From NCBI GenBank assembly GCA_937897785.1, contig CALCNB010000332.1:1-18672 (forward strand): 18,672 nucleotides of DNA, written 5' to 3'. The notes under the pieces are model-generated. The model was not told where the DNA came from. It worked only from the letters and a program-made list of their open reading frames with translations, and did not search any database. Positions 8,474 to 16,567 of the stretch are shown piece after piece (within the stretch, counting starts at the first letter, position 1; every line of letters begins with the position of its first letter). The position numbers were made by a program, and so were the translations under genes. Source of the DNA: an uncultured Cellvibrionales bacterium. Its GTDB lineage: Bacteria; Pseudomonadota; Gammaproteobacteria; Pseudomonadales; UBA7434.

Positions 8474-9016
8474 TTATACATTCATTAGAACACTTCGGTA
8501 ATAGCGTAATTCTTCAATAGAGTCTTTAATATCATCCATCGCCAAATGACTGGCCTTTTTTTTCATTCCCTCAAGTGCCTTAGGCTTCCATCGACGAGCC
8601 AATTCTTTTAAGGTGCTGACATCTAAATTACGGTAATGAAAAAAACCTTCTAACTCAGGCATATAGTTCGCCATGAAGCGGCGATCTTGACAAATACTAT
8701 TGCCGCACATCGGTGAATCTCCCGCCTGCAAATGCTGGCGTAAGAACGTCAAGGTCTGCGCCTCAGCGTCAGCCATGGTTAACTGACTCTCACGGACTCG
8801 CTGAACCAAACCAGACTGTCCATGTTGACGGGTATTCCATTCATCCATAGCCGCTAAAACTTCATCACTTTGGTGGATAGCTAATACCGGCCCCTCTGCA
8901 ATGGTCCGTAGATCAGCATCGGTAACAATGGTAGCAATTTCTATAATAACATCGGTATCGGGTTTTAAACCGGTCATTTCTAAGTCGATCCAAATTAAAC
9001 GATTCAATTCTTGCAT
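8474..9016 (-). CDS. orn: Oligoribonuclease
   Basis: Orn is the 3'-5' exonuclease that clears di- to short oligoribonucleotides, including pGpG from cyclic-di-GMP turnover, and is usually essential in gammaproteobacteria. The 180-residue product matches E. coli Orn in length and motifs. The DEDDh catalytic residues are Asp11 and Glu13 (IDLEMTGL), Asp111 (CQDRRF), His157 and Asp162 ([11 protein letters not shown]). The [15 protein letters not shown] stretch is also kept. A GAGGAG Shine-Dalgarno sequence lies about 10 bases ahead of the ATG. It diverges from rsgA, the standard gammaproteobacterial arrangement. The Rieske gene follows 36 bases downstream on the same strand. Confidence 0.97.
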   Translation of the reverse strand: MQELNRLIWIDLEMTGLKPDTDVIIEIATIVTDADLRTIAEGPVLAIHQSDEVLAAMDEWNTRQHGQSGLVQRVRESQLTMADAEAQTLTFLRQHLQAGDSPMCGNSICQDRRFMANYMPELEGFFHYRNLDVSTLKELARRWKPKALEGMKKKASHLAMDDIKDSIEELRYYRSVLMNV

Positions 9017-9188
9017 ACTGAAAAGCTCCTCTCTTAAACTGAGTATAACGGGGCTAGAGCCTGACTGAAACCATCGTTTGAGGTTTTCGTCGATTAGTTT
9101 GTCTGACTATTTGGCAATAAACACGAAGCAATTGTAGTTATCGGTACGAGACAGTAAGCTAAGCGCTTAACTCTTATGCAATCGACTT
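9017..9188. promoter_or_regulatory. Divergent orn/rsgA promoter region
   Basis: The 172-base gap holds the start signals for orn and rsgA. For orn, a TATACT -10 (complement of 9042-9047) sits about 26 bases before the ATG with no clear -35. For rsgA, TTGGCA at 9112-9117 (5 of 6 matches to TTGACA) is a possible -35, but the matching -10 is poor. A perfect 10-base palindrome, TAAGCGCTTA, lies at 9160-9169, close to the rsgA start. No small gene or RNA is evident. Confidence 0.35.
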
Positions 9189-10208
9189 ATGAGCAAACGA
9201 AAACTCAATCTACAGCAGCTGCAGCGTATTGCCGATAAACAGGCAGAAGTGGCCGATAATACCCAGCAATCTGATCTTCTTCGCGGTTTAGTGATGAGTC
9301 ATCATGGCCAAGAGGTAGAGGTGGTATTAATTGATGAAGACAATTCGCCGATTGCCAACAATAGCCAACGCTGTCACTTCCGAGCCAATTTGCCGACTGT
9401 TGTGTGCGGTGATCGCGTGCTGTGGCGTCCGCTTGAGCAGACGGATACCGGTATCGTTGAGGCATTACTGAAGCGAGACTCATTACTTGAACGCCCCCGA
9501 CCTTACCAAGACCCCAAGCCGGTTGCCGCTAATATCGATAGCATTATTATTACCTTAGCACCAAAGCCCGCGCCGATTAGCAGTTTGATTGATCGGTTTC
9601 TTATTGCCGCAGAAAATGCAAACATAGAGGTCTGCTTATTATTAAATAAAGAGGACCTTCTTACTGACAACCCAGTCGTTGCCGCTGAATTAGAGCAATT
9701 ACTGACACTGTATCGTGAATTAGGTTATCAAACCTTTAGCTTTTCAGCGCAGTCATCGACAGCGGTTGAGCAGCGAGCCTTTATTCATTTTATCGCCGAT
9801 AAAACCAGTATTTTAGTTGGTCAATCAGGCGTAGGTAAGTCAACCCTGATTAATACTTTAAGCGGCGCTGATACTGCCAAAACCGCCACCATCTCCAGTG
9901 CCAATGATAAGGGCCGGCATACTACCACCACATCACAACTCTACCCCTTAAACCGTCATGAAATAGCCGGTAGTGGGGCTATTATTGACTCGCCAGGAAT
10001 ACGCGAGTTTGGTTTATGGCACTTAAGTCCCGCCGCCATCATTGACGGTCTACCTGAATTTAGGGCTCAGGCTGTTTTATGTAAATTCAGAGATTGTGAA
10101 CATGGCAAAAGTCAAGGTTGCGCATTACAATTAGCCTTTGAAGAAGGCAAGATACATCCTTCACGAATCAGTAGTTATCGACATATACTGGATTCACTGG
10201 ATAACTGA
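9189..10208 (+). CDS. rsgA: Small ribosomal subunit biogenesis GTPase RsgA
   Basis: RsgA is a circularly permuted GTPase that helps mature the 30S subunit decoding centre. The 339-residue protein has an N-terminal OB-fold RNA-binding region (about 30-100). The GTPase motifs follow in permuted order: NKED (G4, 153-156), then the P-loop GQSGVGKSTL (211-220), the GRHTTTTSQ switch I and DSPG (267-270). The C-terminal zinc site uses Cys298, Cys303, His305 and Cys311. The basic N-terminus MSKRK is usual. No clear Shine-Dalgarno sequence precedes the ATG. It begins a plus-strand run with rhdA (34-base gap) and psd (17-base gap), probably one operon. In Pseudomonas-type genomes motAB commonly lie in this stretch and are missing here. 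Confidence 0.96.
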   Translation: MSKRKLNLQQLQRIADKQAEVADNTQQSDLLRGLVMSHHGQEVEVVLIDEDNSPIANNSQRCHFRANLPTVVCGDRVLWRPLEQTDTGIVEALLKRDSLLERPRPYQDPKPVAANIDSIIITLAPKPAPISSLIDRFLIAAENANIEVCLLLNKEDLLTDNPVVAAELEQLLTLYRELGYQTFSFSAQSSTAVEQRAFIHFIADKTSILVGQSGVGKSTLINTLSGADTAKTATISSANDKGRHTTTTSQLYPLNRHEIAGSGAIIDSPGIREFGLWHLSPAAIIDGLPEFRAQAVLCKFRDCEHGKSQGCALQLAFEEGKIHPSRISSYRHILDSLDN

Positions 10209-10242
10209 TGACACTACCTTTTCCACGTGAGAATAAACCGCT

Positions 10243-11097
10243 ATGGACAACATGACTGACATCACTGTCCGGAACGAATTGTTGATTGACAGTGAGCAGC
10301 TCGAATATCGGCTCGACGATGATGCCACACTGATTGTTTTTGTTGGCAGCGAGGCCGCTTTTAATGCTGGCCATATACCTAATTCAATACACGTTTCACC
10401 GTCTGAGTTAACCTGCGGCATTCCTCCTGCAGTGGGTAAGCTGCCAAGTATCGACAAGTTAACCGCGCTGTTTCGCCGTATAGGCTTAACCGAAAACAGT
10501 CAACTTATTGCCTATGATGATGAAGGCGGTGGTTGGGCCGGTCGATTGATTTGGACCCTCGATGTCATTGGTCACACGCACTATCAATACCTCGATGGTG
10601 GCCTTCATCGCTGGCAGGCTGAAAAGCGGCCTCTCGAAGATTCAACCGCTTTCTTAGACCAGGCACATTCAGACTACCAAGTCACTATTCGGAACGAGCT
10701 TTTGGTAACAGCAGAGAGTATTATTAATGACTTATCTACCAAGCAAATTCACATCTGGGATGCACGATCGGCACAAGAGCATCACGGTGAAAAAGTCCTA
10801 GCTGATCGAGGCGGTTGCATTCCTGGCGCTGCCAATATCGATTGGTTAGAATTGATCGATCATAGTCGTGCACTGCAACTCAAACCCTTACCACTCATAA
10901 AGCAAATGATGGACGAGGCAGGCCTCGATGGCAGTAAAAAAATCATCACTCATTGCCAAACTCATCACCGCTCGGGCCTCAGCTATTTAGTCGGTAAACT
11001 GCTGGGTATGCCAATCGCTGCCTATGATGGCTCTTGGTCCGAATGGGGTAATCGAAGTGATACGCCGATTGAGAACAAGACATCCACAACGCCTTAA
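10243..11097 (+). CDS. rhdA: Thiosulfate/3-mercaptopyruvate-type sulfurtransferase (tandem rhodanese)
   Basis: This 284-residue protein has two rhodanese domains (about 1-135 and 150-275). The first is inactive, lacking a loop cysteine. The second carries the active loop CQTHHRSG with catalytic Cys238. That loop is the one known from Azotobacter RhdA, which moves sulfane sulfur from thiosulfate and other donors to acceptors in sulfur or iron-sulfur metabolism. Its position between rsgA and psd matches rhdA in Pseudomonas and supports the symbol. An ATG at 10252 is an alternative start. The cytoplasmic sulfur acceptor cannot be told from sequence. Confidence 0.88.
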   Translation: MDNMTDITVRNELLIDSEQLEYRLDDDATLIVFVGSEAAFNAGHIPNSIHVSPSELTCGIPPAVGKLPSIDKLTALFRRIGLTENSQLIAYDDEGGGWAGRLIWTLDVIGHTHYQYLDGGLHRWQAEKRPLEDSTAFLDQAHSDYQVTIRNELLVTAESIINDLSTKQIHIWDARSAQEHHGEKVLADRGGCIPGAANIDWLELIDHSRALQLKPLPLIKQMMDEAGLDGSKKIITHCQTHHRSGLSYLVGKLLGMPIAAYDGSWSEWGNRSDTPIENKTSTTP

Positions 11098-11114
11098 TAC
11101 AACTGACTAAAAAT

Positions 11115-11963
11115 ATGCGAAATAAACTGTTTATTATTCTTCAATATTGCTTGCCCCAACATGTATTGTCACGCTTAGTGGGACTGCTTGCAGACAGCGA
11201 AAGACCCTGGCTCAAGCGAAAATTAATTGCTTTATTCAGCCAACATTTTGATATCAACATCGCAGAAGCCATGCCGGCCGATTATGAAAAGTATAAAAGT
11301 TTCAACGCCTTTTTTACTCGACCGTTAAAGCCGGGCGCTAGAATCATAGATCCAGCTAGCAATGCCATTACCTCACCTGCAGACGGTGCGATTAGTGAAA
11401 TAGGCTATCTCGATGCCGATCGTCTAATCCAAGCTAAAGGTCAGCATTACTCTCTGCTTGCATTGCTTGGCGGCGATCAAGCACTGGCTCAACCATTTTA
11501 TAATGGAGCTTTTGCAACAATTTACTTGTCGCCAAAAGATTATCATCGAGTACACATGCCCTTTGCCGGACAATTAGAAAAAACTTGTTATATTCCAGGA
11601 AAGCTATTTTCAGTTAATCAAGTGACAGCTAATCAGGTCCCTGGACTATTTTCAAAAAATGAACGTTTAGTGTGTTATTTCTCTACCGATCATGGCCCGA
11701 TGGTCGTCATTTTAGTTGGCGCAATGATTGTTGCCGGTATTGAGACAACTTGGTCTGGCCAAGTAACGCCAAAATCAAAAACCATTAACTCCATCGATAT
11801 CAAACAAAATATTGCTCTATTCAAAGGGCAAGAAATGGGCCGTTTTAAGTTAGGCTCTACGGCAATCGTATTATTGCCTGCCCATAAAGCCAAATGGAAC
11901 ACAAACCTAATGAATGGGTCTGCCGTAAGAATGGGGCAAACATTAGGGGAATTTAACAGCTAA
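11115..11963 (+). CDS. psd: Phosphatidylserine decarboxylase proenzyme
   Basis: Psd makes phosphatidylethanolamine from phosphatidylserine at the inner membrane. The 282-residue proenzyme cleaves itself at the LGST motif. Ser248 becomes the pyruvoyl group, leaving a beta chain of 247 residues and a short alpha chain of 35. The self-cleavage triad is complete: Asp90 in SPADGAI, His147 in YHRVHMP, and Ser248. FNAFFTRPLKPG near residue 60 is also typical. The product is close to E. coli Psd in layout. It ends the rsgA-rhdA-psd run after a 17-base gap. No strong Shine-Dalgarno sequence is seen, which fits translational coupling or a weak site. Confidence 0.96.
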   Translation: MRNKLFIILQYCLPQHVLSRLVGLLADSERPWLKRKLIALFSQHFDINIAEAMPADYEKYKSFNAFFTRPLKPGARIIDPASNAITSPADGAISEIGYLDADRLIQAKGQHYSLLALLGGDQALAQPFYNGAFATIYLSPKDYHRVHMPFAGQLEKTCYIPGKLFSVNQVTANQVPGLFSKNERLVCYFSTDHGPMVVILVGAMIVAGIETTWSGQVTPKSKTINSIDIKQNIALFKGQEMGRFKLGSTAIVLLPAHKAKWNTNLMNGSAVRMGQTLGEFNS

Positions 11964-11983
11964 ATTTTTCCATATAGACAATA

Positions 11984-12012
11984 CTGACAAGCATACATTC
12001 AAGCTCAATAAC
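11984..12012 (+). promoter_or_regulatory. Possible promoter for the second NTF2-like gene
   Basis: CTGACA at 11984-11989 (5 of 6 to the -35 consensus) is followed after 17 bases by AATAAC at 12007-12012 (4 of 6 to the -10). The gene starts at 12036. The 72-base gap after psd makes an independent promoter plausible, but the match is modest. Confidence 0.3.
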
Positions 12013-12035
12013 CCTTATAACTGCGAGCAAGCAAT

Positions 12036-12593
12036 ATGGCCGTCATTGATCCACGAAAAAATTGGGCCTTAGTTGAACAGCGACTAGCAACTGAGACAGA
12101 CCCTATTTTAAAACGCAATTTAACCCTTGTTTATACCCACATGAAAGCCGAGGCCAGCCTCGACTTCGAACGACTAATGTCAACCGTTGCTGAAGACGCG
12201 CGTTACCACTTTTTTGGCAGTGAAGACGATGAGGCCTTTGCTGGTCCTAAAGGCAAAACCAATGTCGAAGCTTTTTATCAATCGATCATTGCTATGGATA
12301 TCCACCGCATCGAACACAACATCGATCGTTTAGTAGTGGATCAACATTGCGTCATTACCGAAGGTCGGATGCGAATAGCCTACCCAGGTTCCCTATTAGA
12401 GGGGATGGGTTACAGTGTCGATGACGCAAACGCTTATTATCTTTATGAAACTCGTAGCGCTATTGTCTGGCCGATTAATGAAGACGGTTTAATTAGCGGT
12501 GAGGACAGCTATACAGGCAACGATGGCTTTGCTGGCATAGCTGATCGAAAACTCAATCCCGACGACATTGTGGCGATTACAACTGTCTCTTAG
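12036..12593 (+). CDS. NTF2/SnoaL-like protein of unknown function
   Basis: The 185-residue protein fits the NTF2/SnoaL-like fold. A helical N-terminus (residues 1-45) leads into SLDFERLMSTVAEDARYHFF, then a GKTNVEAFYQSI helix, IEHNIDRLVVDQHCVITEG, and strand-rich segments with many aromatic and acidic residues. It has no signal peptide or membrane segment. I cannot name its substrate or a close family. It differs clearly in sequence from the other NTF2-like protein at 6175-6717, so they are not recent duplicates. It follows psd by 72 bases on the same strand, and its stop codon directly touches that of epmA on the opposite strand. A role in polyketide-like, aromatic or steroid chemistry is known for some relatives, but nothing here demonstrates it. 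Confidence 0.7.
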   Translation: MAVIDPRKNWALVEQRLATETDPILKRNLTLVYTHMKAEASLDFERLMSTVAEDARYHFFGSEDDEAFAGPKGKTNVEAFYQSIIAMDIHRIEHNIDRLVVDQHCVITEGRMRIAYPGSLLEGMGYSVDDANAYYLYETRSAIVWPINEDGLISGEDSYTGNDGFAGIADRKLNPDDIVAITTVS

Positions 12594-13559
12594 TCAAGAA
12601 ACGGCGAGCAGCAATAAGCGATCAACGCCAAGTGCGACCCCTGCACACTCAGGCAGGCCTGACTTTAGCGCTTTAAGGAAATGTTGATCAACCGCTTGCG
12701 TTGGTAAGTCTAGTTCATATCGTCGCTGGTTATCTTGCTCAAATCGATCAATATGCTGGTCATGATCGGTTAACTCCTCATAACCATTCGCAAGTTCAAT
12801 ACCCTCTATATACAGTTCAAATCGTTTAGCGACTAAATCACCCTGTTCATCATGAGTTATTTTTGCCAACGCCGCTTGCGAGGCGGGGTAATCAATTAAA
12901 AAGCAGGGCGCTTGATGGCCTAAGTTGGGCTCGATACAGTGACTCATTAATAGATCTAACCAAATATCTTTATCTTGATCGGTAAAATCACAGTCAATGT
13001 TTTGATGGGCAAAATCCTCTAGCTGCTTCGTAGTCAAACTAAAAGGATCAATCGATAGATGGCGTAAAAATGCCTCGCGATAAGATAATATTTCGACCCC
13101 GTTAGCCATCAGGCTTGATGGCATTAACGCCATCAGTAAAGCGGTTACATCATCGATTAAATCAGTTATCTTAAACCCAACTCGGTACCATTCAAGCAGA
13201 GTAAATTCAATGCTGTGCTTAGGTCCTGGCGCATCTTGACGGAATGACTTACTGATTTGATAAATAGAGCCACTGCCTAAGGACAGCAATTGCTTCATTG
13301 CATATTCCGGCGAGGTGGTTAAATACAGCCACGGCTGTGAAGTGGATTGATAATTAACGGTTGGATTTTCAACTTTAATATTATCTAACTGTGGATCAGT
13401 AACCGGATAATCAGACAGTAATGGCGTATCAACTTCAAGCACCTGCTGCTGATCAAAGTAATGCCTAATTGCGGCCAGTATCTTTGCACGTTTTCCCAAG
13501 CGTTGCTTAACATTTTTGGCCGTTAAGGCCGCAGGGTTAGCGCCGGTAGTGTCAATCAT
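12594..13559 (-). CDS. epmA: EF-P--(R)-beta-lysine ligase
   Basis: EpmA is a paralogue of class II lysyl-tRNA synthetase without the anticodon-binding domain. It attaches (R)-beta-lysine to a lysine of EF-P. The 321-residue length fits. Class II signs are [10 protein letters not shown] (motif 1 region), [10 protein letters not shown] and EFTLLEWYR (motif 2), and [12 protein letters not shown] (motif 3). The lysine-pocket [14 protein letters not shown] is also present. The motif 2 loop differs slightly from the E. coli wording (FRNEEAG). The ATG overlaps the efp stop in an ATGA (13556-13559), so enzyme and substrate are translationally coupled. The stop abuts that of the convergent NTF2-like gene with no gap. 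Confidence 0.94.
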   Translation of the reverse strand: MIDTTGANPAALTAKNVKQRLGKRAKILAAIRHYFDQQQVLEVDTPLLSDYPVTDPQLDNIKVENPTVNYQSTSQPWLYLTTSPEYAMKQLLSLGSGSIYQISKSFRQDAPGPKHSIEFTLLEWYRVGFKITDLIDDVTALLMALMPSSLMANGVEILSYREAFLRHLSIDPFSLTTKQLEDFAHQNIDCDFTDQDKDIWLDLLMSHCIEPNLGHQAPCFLIDYPASQAALAKITHDEQGDLVAKRFELYIEGIELANGYEELTDHDQHIDRFEQDNQRRYELDLPTQAVDQHFLKALKSGLPECAGVALGVDRLLLLAVS

Positions 13560-14119
13560 GCGCGAGAAACATATTCGCCTGTTCTAGTATCTATCTTTAA
13601 TACTTCGCCTTGGTCAATAAATAATGGAACCCTCACAACCGCTCCAGTCGATAGGGTCGCAGGCTTAGTGCCACCTTGAGCGGTATCACCCTTTAGGCCT
13701 GGATCTGTTTCTACCACTTCTAATTCGACAAAATTTGGCGGTGACACCGTTAAGGGTGCGCCATTCCAAAGTGTAACCACGCAGCTATCCTGCTCTTTTA
13801 GAAATAATTTAGCGTCGGCTACAGCTTCGAGCGAAGCCGGTATTTGCTCGTAACTGATAGGATCCATAAAGTACCAAAATTCACCGTCACAATAGAGGTA
13901 CTCCATATCGGTATCCATCACATCAGCGGCCTCAACACTTTCACCGGACTTGAAGGTTTTTTCCCATGCTCTGCCGGTCTTTAGATTTTTGAGTCGTACA
14001 CGGTTAAATGCTTGGCCTTTACCCGGCTTAACCACCTCGTTCTCAACAATATTACAAGGATCACCATCGATAATAAGTTTTAAGCCATTCTTAAATTCGT
14101 TGGTAGAGTAAGTCGCCAT
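13556..14119 (-). CDS. efp: Translation elongation factor P
   Basis: EF-P binds stalled ribosomes and speeds peptide bond formation at polyproline stretches. The 187-residue product has the three beta-barrel domains in order: KOW-like (1-65), OB (66-128) and C-terminal (129-187). The modification loop is VVKPGKGQA with Lys34 as the modified residue. A lysine rather than an arginine here fits the EpmA/EpmB beta-lysylation route, not rhamnosylation by EarP. The GTRTGEYV-type C-terminus (here [11 protein letters not shown]) is standard. It is the first gene of efp-epmA, divergent from epmB. Its Shine-Dalgarno sequence is weak (GGGGC about 5-10 bases upstream). Confidence 0.97.
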   Translation of the reverse strand: MATYSTNEFKNGLKLIIDGDPCNIVENEVVKPGKGQAFNRVRLKNLKTGRAWEKTFKSGESVEAADVMDTDMEYLYCDGEFWYFMDPISYEQIPASLEAVADAKLFLKEQDSCVVTLWNGAPLTVSPPNFVELEVVETDPGLKGDTAQGGTKPATLSTGAVVRVPLFIDQGEVLKIDTRTGEYVSRA

Positions 14120-14266
14120 AATATGCCCCGATAATGCTATAAATTAATCGATTATCCCTGTTGCTAATCTCGAGTTCAATCTACAATGACCTAGCGACTT
14201 TAATTAGCGCTTGGTGTGAGGCCAACTCGATATCAACACAGAGACAGTACCGTGATAGAAAACCCT
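14120..14266. promoter_or_regulatory. Divergent efp/epmB promoter region
   Basis: The gap between efp and the preferred epmB start should hold both promoters. It contains a perfect palindrome TAATCGATTA (14145-14154) and AT-rich -10-like sequence: TATAAA reading toward epmB and TATAGC (complement of about 14137-14142) reading toward efp. No -35 boxes stand out. If epmB starts at GTG 14216, the gap ends there. Confidence 0.3.
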
Positions 14267-15331
14267 ATGATAGCGCGAACTGACCCCAACTGTCAGACTG
14301 AAATTCAACCGATCCATACGGCTCAAGCTTCAGATTGGCGCGAATTGCTATCGGCATCGACACTAAGCTTGGCTGAATTACTGTCACAACTCGAGCTGAC
14401 CTACGACGACTTTATTCTCAACTATGACGGCCCGCTTGATGCCGACCCACGAGACTTCCCTATTCGCGCACCGGCCTCTTTTATAGCGAGAATTCAAAAA
14501 GGCGATATTAATGATCCTCTATTACGCCAGATACTGCCCTTAGAAAAAGAAAATAATCTCATGCCTGGGTATACCGATGACCCATTGGAAGAAAAAGACT
14601 ATAACGTTGCGCCGGGGTTAATTCATAAATATCGCAGTCGCGCATTGCTCATTGTCACACAAGCCTGCGCAATACACTGTCGCTACTGTTTTCGTCGGCA
14701 TTTCCCCTATGAAGATAATCGACCCGCTCGCCGGGCCTGGCAACAAGCGCTGGATTATTTACGCAGCAACGCCAATATTAATGAGATTATTTTAAGTGGC
14801 GGCGATCCGTTAGCCGTCAGCAATAAACAATTACAGTGGCTTACTCAACAGTTAGCCGCTATTCCTCATATCAAAACATTGCGTATTCATAGCCGTTTAC
14901 CTATCGTCTTACCGCAACGTATCGATAGTGATTTTATCGCTTGGCTAAAAGCATGGCCGGGGCATAAAGTGTTTGTGATCCACAGTAACCATGCCAATGA
15001 AATAGACGTTCAAGTTGAGCAGGCAATAAAAAATATGGCATCAACAGGCACTACTATTTTAAACCAAGCCGTTATGTTAAAGGGGGTAAATGATTGCCCC
15101 GAAACACTTGTCGATTTGAGCCAGCGTCTGTTCAATTGTGGCGTACTGCCTTATTATCTGCACCTACTTGATCCAGTTAATGGCGCTGCTCATTTTTCTA
15201 TAAGCGACGCTAGGGCGAAACACATTATGGGTGAAGTGGCTGGTCTTTTGCCGGGGTATTTAGTGCCTAAACTGGTCAGAGAGTTAGCTAATAAAAAATC
15301 AAAAACATTAATACTGCCAACCGAGAGTTAA
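14267..15331 (+). CDS. epmB: EF-P (R)-beta-lysine-forming lysine 2,3-aminomutase
   Basis: EpmB is a radical SAM, PLP-dependent aminomutase that turns L-lysine into (R)-beta-lysine for EpmA. From ATG 14267 it has 354 residues. The [4Fe-4S]-SAM cysteines are Cys134, Cys138 and Cys141 in CAIHCRYCFRRHFPY. SGGDPL, the PHIKTLRIHSRLPIVLP block, NHANEID and the C-terminal GYLVPKLVRE match the family. A longer frame is open to GTG 14216, with another GTG at 14252. I prefer ATG 14267 because MIARTDP resembles the start of relatives. It diverges from efp, as in enterobacteria. Its stop overlaps the convergent serB stop by 4 bases. The gene lacks the domains of dedicated fermentative KamA. Confidence 0.93.
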   Translation: MIARTDPNCQTEIQPIHTAQASDWRELLSASTLSLAELLSQLELTYDDFILNYDGPLDADPRDFPIRAPASFIARIQKGDINDPLLRQILPLEKENNLMPGYTDDPLEEKDYNVAPGLIHKYRSRALLIVTQACAIHCRYCFRRHFPYEDNRPARRAWQQALDYLRSNANINEIILSGGDPLAVSNKQLQWLTQQLAAIPHIKTLRIHSRLPIVLPQRIDSDFIAWLKAWPGHKVFVIHSNHANEIDVQVEQAIKNMASTGTTILNQAVMLKGVNDCPETLVDLSQRLFNCGVLPYYLHLLDPVNGAAHFSISDARAKHIMGEVAGLLPGYLVPKLVRELANKKSKTLILPTES

Positions 15332-16560
15332 TGTTTTTTATGATGGTTTGCAGCTATTCGCTCTCGGTCACTGATGCCAAGTAAATAGATAATACTGTCT
15401 AAGCCTAAGGTTGATATCGATTGTCGGGCCGAGGCCTTTACAATGGGCTTAGCGCGAAAGGCAATACCCAGGCCAGCAACGCTTAGCATGGGCAAATCAT
15501 TAGCCCCATCACCAACAGCAATAACTTGTTCAAGCGCAATATTTTCTCGCTGAGCAATATCTTTTAATAACTCAGCTTTGCGCTCACCATTAATAATATC
15601 GCCAACCACCTCACCCGTCACCACGCCGGCATGAATATCCAATTGATTCGCATAGACGTAATCAAAACCTAGTTGATCGCGTAATTGATTAGCAAAGTAA
15701 CTAAAACCACCGGATAAGATAGCGGTTTTATAACCCAGACGCTTTAAGGTGCTAATTAATGTTTCGGCGCCTTCGGTTAATTGCAATGTATCTGCAATCT
15801 GCTGCAAAGCAGATTCGTTTAAGCCAGATAATAAAGCAACGCGACGACGAAAACTTTCATCAAAATCAATCTCGCCCTGCATCGCTAACTCGGTGATCGC
15901 TGAAACTTCTGCACCAACGCCTGCAACTTTTGCTAACTCATCGATCACTTCTGCTTCTATCAAAGTAGAGTCCATATCAAACACGACTAAGCGTCGATTA
16001 CGACGAAACATATCGTCTTCTTGATAGGCTATATCCATATCTAACGTGTTAGTGAGCTCAAGTAACGCCCGACGTACTTTTATTTGATCACTTAACTCAC
16101 CACGCATTGAAAATTCAACGCAGGCCTTAGATTGCTCGTCAGCATTTAACGGGACACGGCCGGATAGGCGGGTGATTTTATCAATATTCAGACCATACTG
16201 AGCAGCCAAACTGGTGACCGCATTAATATGCTCTGCACTCACCTTTCTGACTAATAAGGTAAGAATATGGCGCGGCTTTCCCTGCTCGCTGATCCAATGC
16301 TGGTAATCGTCACCGCTAACTGCATCAAACTCAATCGACATGCCGAGTTTTTCTACCGCTTCTCTTAGTCGAGAAAAACAGGCCGCTATGTCAACCGAGT
16401 CTGGCATTTCTGCCAATATGCCCAGCGCTAAATTATTATGAATAACCGCTTGGCCGATATCGAGAATATTGACAGCATAATCGCTAAGAATCGCTGTCGC
16501 TGCCTGAGTAATACCGGTTTGATCGGGGCCTGAAATTCTTATTAAACTCACATCACTCAT
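15328..16560 (-). CDS. serB: Phosphoserine phosphatase
   Basis: SerB releases serine from phosphoserine, the last step of serine synthesis. The 410-residue protein has two N-terminal ACT domains (about 4-80 and 98-175) joined to a HAD-type phosphatase. The HAD motifs are DMDST (nucleophile Asp195, acid Asp197), LSGGFSYF (Ser283), a lysine in the ERKAELLKD region, and GDGANDLPML (Asp351, Asp355). The ACT pair suggests amino-acid control, as in Pseudomonas and mycobacterial SerB; E. coli SerB has a shorter N-terminal region. It starts 7 bases after the parC stop, with an AAGAG inside the end of parC as a possible Shine-Dalgarno sequence, so it is likely cotranscribed with parC. Confidence 0.96.
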   Translation of the reverse strand: MSDVSLIRISGPDQTGITQAATAILSDYAVNILDIGQAVIHNNLALGILAEMPDSVDIAACFSRLREAVEKLGMSIEFDAVSGDDYQHWISEQGKPRHILTLLVRKVSAEHINAVTSLAAQYGLNIDKITRLSGRVPLNADEQSKACVEFSMRGELSDQIKVRRALLELTNTLDMDIAYQEDDMFRRNRRLVVFDMDSTLIEAEVIDELAKVAGVGAEVSAITELAMQGEIDFDESFRRRVALLSGLNESALQQIADTLQLTEGAETLISTLKRLGYKTAILSGGFSYFANQLRDQLGFDYVYANQLDIHAGVVTGEVVGDIINGERKAELLKDIAQRENIALEQVIAVGDGANDLPMLSVAGLGIAFRAKPIVKASARQSISTLGLDSIIYLLGISDRERIAANHHKKH

Positions 16561-16567
16561 TCAACGG

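Noticed and set aside
15332..15345. T-run after epmB as an intrinsic terminator
   Set aside because: No hairpin precedes it, and it encodes the C-terminal lysines and histidines of SerB on the other strand.
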